DNA of 64,000 nt, taken from Nitrospira sp. GTDB taxonomy: Bacteria; Nitrospirota; Nitrospiria; Nitrospirales; UBA8639. The stretch covers positions 2,304,001 to 2,368,000 of the forward strand of contig CP058931.1 in the NCBI GenBank assembly GCA_024760505.1. Direction: 5' to 3'. Each line of letters starts with the position of its first letter. Position 1 is the stretch's first letter. Below the pieces are notes generated by a model. It had not been told where the DNA came from. It did not search any database and was given only the letters and a program-made list of their open reading frames with translations. Positions 59,717 to 64,000 of the stretch are shown here, one piece after another. The position numbers and the translations under genes are program-made.

Positions 59717-59850
59717 TGTTGAAAAAAGCCGCCAGCGGCGTTCTCGCCATTTTTCCGTGCTCACGTACTGGAAGTACGCTCTGCACGCAAAAATGACTGT
59801 GGCCTTGCTGGACGAACCCTTCGAAAGGCTCAGGGCATGCTTTTTTGAAC
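59717..59850 (+). repeat. MITE-like dispersed repeat, copy 2 (134 bp)
   Basis: It begins TGTTGAAAAAAGCCGCCAGC, contains GGCGTTCTCGCC and CCGTGCTCACGTACTGGAAG and ends GCTTTTTTGAAC. The plus strand of this copy matches the minus strand of 2027-2162 at both ends and in the core; the middle right portion differs. Near its right end it carries CCCTTCGAAAGGCTCAGGGC, a short palindrome common in many bacterial genomes. Confidence 0.7.
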
Positions 59851-60088
59851 GCCCCGAGGCCTCTGATATGCAATGTGCCAGTGGGTCAATATGCTTTTGG
59901 AAATTATTATTATTCAACACTTCCCTATTGTATGTATGTGAAGGATAACATGAAGAGGAATCCAGTCTACGCGATCGAAGCATCCCTGTGAGTCATTTAA
60001 TGATGAGAGCCTGATTGGTGTAGGGTGGGGCCATGACCAGGGGCCCCTGGCATATGATTTGTCGCGCATTCTGGAACCTGATGGCTAT

Positions 60089-61762
60089 TTACACATTCCT
60101 GTTGGATTTCAGAGCAAGGACGTGAGAATCACTCAATAATTCCACCGCACGCTCAGCGGCATCGGCAAACGGGATGAGCACGACATCTATCCCGGCCTGT
60201 TTCAATATTTCGGCTTCACGGACCGTATAGGCTGCCATACCTAACTGTTTGGTATAACCATGCGTGCGGAGGGCGTGTAGTAACGTCACGTTGGTCGAGG
60301 TCGCCGGGATCGTGCTCACGACCCATCGGGCCCGGCTCAGAGGTAAGGAACCCGGCAGATTCGGATCGGCTGCATCTCCGTAAAAGGCGGGCCAGCCTTG
60401 TCCATGCCAAAGTGCGACCACTTCAGGATCAAAATCCACGCCCAGGACCACATACCCTTTTTTACGCAAACCCTCGGCCATCCGGCTGCCGTACCGTCCA
60501 AGGCCACAGAGGATGACATCCGGATTGAGGGCCTCCCCGGACGTGTCATCTTCTTCTTGTTCTCGATGTGGGGTGGTGCGCTCAAAGATCTGTAGCCACG
60601 TGCCGAATCGTTCGTATAGTGGATGTGAATACAAAATCAGGTAAGTGGACAGTCCAATGGTGATCAGACCCACAAGCGTAATGAGTCCCATTACTGAATC
60701 GTCAATGTGACCGAGGGTCACTCCCAATGCGCCCAGGATCAATGAAAATTCGCTGATTTGTGCAACCGTCAGGCCGGCCAGAAATCCGGTTCTCGCCCGG
60801 TATCCCATTACTCCCATGATGATGATCACAATCAGGGGATTCCCGATCAGGACGAATAATGATAGAGCGATGGCCGGCCAGACTTGAGAGCCCAAGTGGC
60901 CCATATCCAGTTGTGCTCCAAGGCTGAGAAAGAAAAACAGCAAGAGAAAATCCCTAATGCTCACTAATCGTGAACCGATGGCTTCACGGTACGTCGTCGA
61001 GGCCAGCGAAATCCCGGCCAGGAACCCTCCAACCTCCTTGCTGAATCCCAAGGCTTCGCTGAGCGCTGCAAGGGAGACCCCCCAGGCGATCGCAAACAAC
61101 ATCATCAACTCCGGGGCGCGGGCCAGGCGATAGAGTAGTTGCGGCAGGCCATACCGCATGAGGATCCCCACGCCGGCCAAAAGGGCAACCCCCTTCAGTA
61201 AGACCAGGAGTATTTCTTGTGCGAGGCTATTTTCCGTGGCCCCTGTCCCTAAGGCGGAGAGGCCGATCATGACCAACACGACCACGATGTCCTGCACAAT
61301 AAGAAAACCGATGGCGATACGTCCGTGGAGCGAATCAATCTCGCCCTTGTCCGATAACAATTTGACGATGATGATCGTGCTGGAGAATGTGAGCGCCACG
61401 GCCACATAGAGGGCTGCTAATGGTTCGAGACCTAATGCCACGGAGAGGCCATACCCGACAATCGAGGTAAACAGCACCTGACCGAGACCAGTGGCCAATG
61501 CTACCCGCCCCATTGAGCGAATCAAATGCAGGTCCAGCTTTAAGCCGACCATGAACAGGAGGAGGGTGATGCCGATTTTTGCTAATAAGTCCACTTGATC
61601 GGCTGAATGCAGCCAATTGAATCCGGACGGACCACTCATGATTCCGACCGCGATAAAGGCGACGATCAATGGTTGGCGCAAGCCTGCGGCCAGCGCTCCA
61701 ATCACCGCTGTCAGCAGCAACAGGGCAGCGACTTCCTGAAAGATGGTGGTGATTGGCAACAT
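60089..61762 (-). CDS. KefB/KefC-type cation:proton antiporter with TrkA-N domain
   Basis: The 557-residue protein from the ATG at 61762 has about 12 membrane helices of the CPA2 family (LGQVLFTSIVGYGLSVALGL, TFSSTIIIVKLLSDKGEIDS, IGFLIVQDIVVVLVMIG, FSKEVGGFLAGISLASTTYR, AQISEFSLILGALG). A cytoplasmic TrkA-N domain follows (about 415-535: VILCGLGRYGSRMAEGLRKK; VDFDPEVVALWHGQGWPAFY; GDAADP). It would exchange K+ or Na+ for H+, gated by NAD(H) or another nucleotide. A regulatory KefF/KefG gene is not adjacent. It complements the Trk uptake genes at the left edge. Confidence 0.94.
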   Translation of the reverse strand: MLPITTIFQEVAALLLLTAVIGALAAGLRQPLIVAFIAVGIMSGPSGFNWLHSADQVDLLAKIGITLLLFMVGLKLDLHLIRSMGRVALATGLGQVLFTSIVGYGLSVALGLEPLAALYVAVALTFSSTIIIVKLLSDKGEIDSLHGRIAIGFLIVQDIVVVLVMIGLSALGTGATENSLAQEILLVLLKGVALLAGVGILMRYGLPQLLYRLARAPELMMLFAIAWGVSLAALSEALGFSKEVGGFLAGISLASTTYREAIGSRLVSIRDFLLLFFFLSLGAQLDMGHLGSQVWPAIALSLFVLIGNPLIVIIIMGVMGYRARTGFLAGLTVAQISEFSLILGALGVTLGHIDDSVMGLITLVGLITIGLSTYLILYSHPLYERFGTWLQIFERTTPHREQEEDDTSGEALNPDVILCGLGRYGSRMAEGLRKKGYVVLGVDFDPEVVALWHGQGWPAFYGDAADPNLPGSLPLSRARWVVSTIPATSTNVTLLHALRTHGYTKQLGMAAYTVREAEILKQAGIDVVLIPFADAAERAVELLSDSHVLALKSNRNV

Positions 61763-61958
61763 ACAAATCAGCAAATTAGCATGGGATTTTCACGCAACGA
61801 GGGGAAAAATATACTATAGGGATTTAGGCACTAAAAGGAAATCTAGAATTTTTTTGGCGGGAAGTTTTAAAGAACCGTATTGGGAGGGGTGAATCAGGCA
61901 GAGCACCAGAAGGAGTCGGCAGATCCTTCAATTGATCCACGGCCATCAGCAATTCATC

Positions 61959-62141
61959 ATGGATCCCATTGAGTTGAAGAGGAGGATGCATATAGGTCTA
62001 ACCGTTTTCGAGGAGTGCCGGGCAGGTTATTTTCGGATGTGTATGGACAAGGTCGTTCACGGTGGTCAATGGTCGGTGGCGCCCATTCACCATCCCGACC
62101 ACGCGTACCTTGAAGATCGAAAGCTTAATGGTTCTGAGTGA
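61959..62141 (+). CDS. Hypothetical small protein
   Basis: The 60-residue frame has MDPIELKRRMHIGLTVFEE, CRAGYFRMCMDKVVHGGQWS and VAPIHHPDHAYLEDRK. Two cysteines and four histidines could bind metal. No good ribosome-binding site precedes the ATG (a GAGGAGG lies inside the frame, just before the next ATG at 61986). A strong terminator follows at 62197. Not recognised. Confidence 0.35.
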   Translation: MDPIELKRRMHIGLTVFEECRAGYFRMCMDKVVHGGQWSVAPIHHPDHAYLEDRKLNGSE

Positions 62142-62196
62142 AGCTCCTGACAGCAACCTGAGGGGCATCTTTTAGACGTGTTTTCTTGTGGCATTT

Positions 62197-62249
62197 GCGC
62201 ATTCCTTCCCCCTCATCAAGTTGAGGGGGAAGGAATGCGCTGTTTTTTT
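62197..62249 (+). terminator. Strong intrinsic terminator, 19-bp perfect stem
   Basis: GCGCATTCCTTCCCCCTCA pairs perfectly with TGAGGGGGAAGGAATGCGC across a 6-base loop and is followed by TGTTTTTTTA. It lies 56 bases downstream of the small frame ending at 62141. The stem is unusually long and perfect, so a processed RNA is possible. Confidence 0.88.
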
Positions 62250-62482
62250 ATGAAATGAATTTTTTGTCTTTTCCTCGGCGTCAATTGGACGTTTGATCGT
62301 GCATGACAAATATTTTGTCAGGATTTACCCTCTTCCCATTCTCTTTTGCTATTGGTTAACTAGTAGCAAGTACGCACAAACCATGGTGGCCCGTCCTCGT
62401 CGGGTTCTTGCGCAGGTGCCCATGGCCATAAGGAGGTAACTGTTCATCTATCCATTTCTCATATAATGAATTGGATTCCATT

Positions 62483-62608
62483 ATGACATCATTTCACAAA
62501 ATTTTATGTTTTGAAGTCTGGCTCCTACTGCTTCTGGTTGCCGGATGTTACGAATCACCGACTGAAACGGTGTCCGAAGATGCGGTGTTGAGCAGCCAGG
62601 ATTCATAG
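62483..62608 (+). CDS. Very small putative lipoprotein
   Basis: An ATG opens 41 codons: MTSFHKILCFEVWLLLLLVA, then GCYESPTETVSEDAVLSSQD and S. The hydrophobic core and LVAGC lipobox place a lipidated Cys at residue 22, leaving a 20-residue acidic mature peptide. There is no obvious ribosome-binding site. Small lipoproteins of this kind occur in many genomes as entericidin-like peptides; that name cannot be assigned here. Confidence 0.45.
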   Translation: MTSFHKILCFEVWLLLLLVAGCYESPTETVSEDAVLSSQDS

Positions 62609-62785
62609 GAAAGGTCTCCGGGACTGTGAATGCTGACATATCCGGACCGGCGATACCTGTCCTGAGCGTTTCTCCAGTCATTGACTTAAATGATCTTTTC
62701 CTGATTTTGCATGTCGCACATTTCTCGCCTCAATTGCCAGGAAGGTTGAGAAGAGGGTTGTGCTCAAACGTGAGGAGACAACTAA

Positions 62786-62890
62786 ATGGATGCTTTAATG
62801 TTACTGGGTGGACTCGCGCTCATCATCGGGGTGATCGGCTTTGTTGTTTTGGTGAAAGGCTGGAAAAAAAGACCTCCTGGACCTGAATAA
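62786..62890 (+). CDS. Single-membrane-segment small protein
   Basis: GAGGAG nine bases before the ATG opens 34 codons: MDALMLLGGLALIIGVIGFV, then VLVKGWKKRPPGPE. One membrane helix (residues 3-24) is followed by a basic cytoplasmic end. Such peptides often stabilise membrane complexes. No partner gene is adjacent. The ribosome-binding site and clean topology support it as real. Confidence 0.5.
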   Translation: MDALMLLGGLALIIGVIGFVVLVKGWKKRPPGPE

Positions 62891-63228
62891 GCCAGTGGCG
62901 CAGAGGCGACCCTTTGTCCATTGAGAATCACGGGCTGGCGGCAGTGGTGTTTGGTGGGCGGAGTATGAGTCTGACAAAAATAAATATCCGGGCAGGAAAA
63001 TTGTGTGGAGTAATTCCTCTACAAGGGGTTCCAGCACTATCCTAATATGGGGCAATATGCCTCTATGAGGATTTTTCCTTTCTAGACAGCCACTCACAGT
63101 GCTGTATGAGTGGCAGGGAAAGTTCATAAATGTATTTACGAAATGAAAATGGTATAGAATTTGTAGTCTGTACTATGGAAGCGTGGCTGAGTCGATCCTT
63201 GGGATTGTGATGGGGAGGTTATATCTCG
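62891..63228. other. Intergenic region before the receiver-DUF2934 gene
   Basis: No gene, repeat or operator box was recognised in these 338 bases. GGGGAGG at 63211-63217 is the ribosome-binding site of the gene at 63229. Confidence 0.4.
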
Positions 63229-63792
63229 ATGATTATGATTGTGACATTTCACGAAGAAATTCGAGGAAAAATTTCCGCTTTTCTCTCTGAGAAAGGCTAT
63301 GAAGTCTGTGTTCCTCCTCATAGACAGGATGTGGTGTCCCTGGTAAAGGAAAAATCCCCCTTAGTGGTCGTGTTGGATATGTATGTGGCGGCACCAAACG
63401 GACTAGACGTGCTAAAGGAACTACGAGCCCAAAATTATCACGGAGGAATTGTGGCGCTGGCCGGAACCTCGGTGCGTTCCTTAATGTCTCAGGCGTCCCA
63501 GCTTGGCGTGGACCAGGTGATTGGAGGATTTCAAGGCGATGGAGGAGCGCTGAATCTTGATCAGGTGGAGTCTGCGATTAAAATGGCATTACACTCAACC
63601 ATTGCCAAACGCGCATTTGAATTGTATGTGGCACGAGGTCGGACGAAAGGGAAGGACCTGGAAGATTGGTTTGAAGCCGAGCGGCAAATTTTCAAGAAGA
63701 CCTTGCCTTTGTCATCAGGGGAAAGCAAACAGAGAGCTAAAACCGAAGGCGGATCTCAGAAGCCAAAGAAAACCCAAAAGAAATCAACTTGA
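63229..63792 (+). CDS. Degenerate receiver domain fused to DUF2934
   Basis: The 187-residue protein has a receiver-like N-terminus (about 1-120: FHEEIRGKISAFLSEKGYEV; phospho-acceptor-position Asp50 in VVVLDMYVAAPNGLDVLKEL). The early acidic pair (usually DD) and the late Lys (usually KP) are missing (IVTFHEE; VIGGFQGD), so it is probably a pseudo-receiver. The DUF2934 motif follows at about 125-160: IAKRAFELYVARGRTKGKDL then EDWFEAERQIF. The tail is Lys/Gln/Ser-rich. This fusion shows DUF2934 can accompany signalling domains. Confidence 0.85.
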   Translation: MIMIVTFHEEIRGKISAFLSEKGYEVCVPPHRQDVVSLVKEKSPLVVVLDMYVAAPNGLDVLKELRAQNYHGGIVALAGTSVRSLMSQASQLGVDQVIGGFQGDGGALNLDQVESAIKMALHSTIAKRAFELYVARGRTKGKDLEDWFEAERQIFKKTLPLSSGESKQRAKTEGGSQKPKKTQKKST

Positions 63793-63927
63793 AGGAACAA
63801 AAGTTTTTTCAAGGTGAATGGACAAACATCCAAGAATGTTTTGCGGATGTCATCAAGAATCAAGAAAACGTAAATTTCATCTTAACCCGTCAACTGAATA
63901 GTTTTTCAGTGCATTCAGCCGGTAATC

Positions 63928-64000
63928 ATGGTGAATCTGGCTAGAGGAAGTGGAATCTTATTGCATCCGACGTCCCTCCCGTTGGGATGGGGCATTGGGG
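63928..64000 (+). CDS. malQ: 4-alpha-glucanotransferase (MalQ), N-terminus, cut by window edge
   Basis: From the ATG at 63928 the frame reads MVNLARGSGILLHPTSLPLG then WGIG. SGILLHPTSLP and the following GIG are the N-terminal signature of amylomaltase/4-alpha-glucanotransferase. The enzyme moves alpha-1,4-glucan segments between maltooligosaccharides. Only 24 residues are visible, so completeness is unknown. No strong ribosome-binding site is seen. It fits the GH65 phosphorylase and debranching remnant as parts of glucan and disaccharide metabolism. Confidence 0.8.
   Translation, partial: MVNLARGSGILLHPTSLPLGWGIG

Noticed and set aside
60037..60050. Perfect 14-bp palindrome CCAGGGGCCCCTGG downstream of the KefB-type gene
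   Set aside because: No T-run follows on either strand and no second copy was seen, so neither terminator nor operator can be supported.
1..64000. tRNA and rRNA genes
   Set aside because: No cloverleaf with a TTCGANTC-type T-loop or rRNA signature was recognised by eye; a dedicated search could still find one.

Overview
The window looks like chromosome from a Nitrospira-type bacterium (Nitrospirota). This is an inference from repeated DUF2934 genes, several small monohaem cytochromes c, many multi-PAS/CheB-CheR signalling proteins and dispersed palindromic repeats. No rRNA or tRNA gene was seen and no marker gene fixes the genus. Genes lie on both strands, with remnants of decayed genes and small repeat elements between them.

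Layout. 1-7.5 kb (minus strand): end of a TrkA/TrkH potassium uptake pair, an NfeD-FloA membrane-microdomain operon with a small third gene, NAD-type malic enzyme, and a CapA-like metallophosphatase. 7.5-9.7 kb is a graveyard: a chimeric remnant made of nfeD and sigma-factor pieces, the broken tail of a crystallin-like gene beside its intact copy, and a frameshifted glycogen-debranching-type glucosidase. 9.9-21.8 kb: a primary-type sigma-70 factor, an HxlR-type regulator with a duplicated operator in front of two zinc-ribbon genes, a PDZ protein, PEP synthase, RtcB and archease (RNA repair) with a palindromic element between them, dodecin and three monohaem cytochromes c. 22.6-32.8 kb: a signalling block with a CheB-CheR-PAS hybrid, a five-PAS NarL-type histidine kinase, two NarL/LuxR response regulators and a CBS-zinc-receiver protein. 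The kinase lies between two direct copies of a GIY-YIG nuclease gene packed in palindromic repeats.

33-38 kb and 52.8-54.1 kb carry three copies of a two-gene cassette: a mannose-1-phosphate guanylyltransferase-like enzyme translationally coupled to a small DUF2934 protein. The second response regulator, the CBS-receiver gene and two of the cassettes share a previously unmentioned tandem operator: two 18-bp boxes exactly 22 bp apart, the proximal one close to ACTAGGGAWWTNCCTAGT. This looks like one regulon and is the strongest candidate for an undescribed system here.

39-64 kb: MarC, tandem UspA, an ADP-forming acyl-CoA synthetase fused to a GNAT acetyltransferase, SpoIIAA-like proteins, beta-phosphoglucomutase plus GH65 disaccharide phosphorylase, purEK, a ferritin-like protein, several small exported proteins, a SulP anion permease next to a broken beta-carbonic anhydrase, a KefB-type antiporter, a degenerate receiver fused to DUF2934, and the start of malQ at the right edge. 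Themes are ion homeostasis, storage-sugar turnover (GH65/beta-PGM, malQ, the dead debranching enzyme), stress proteins and dense two-component signalling.
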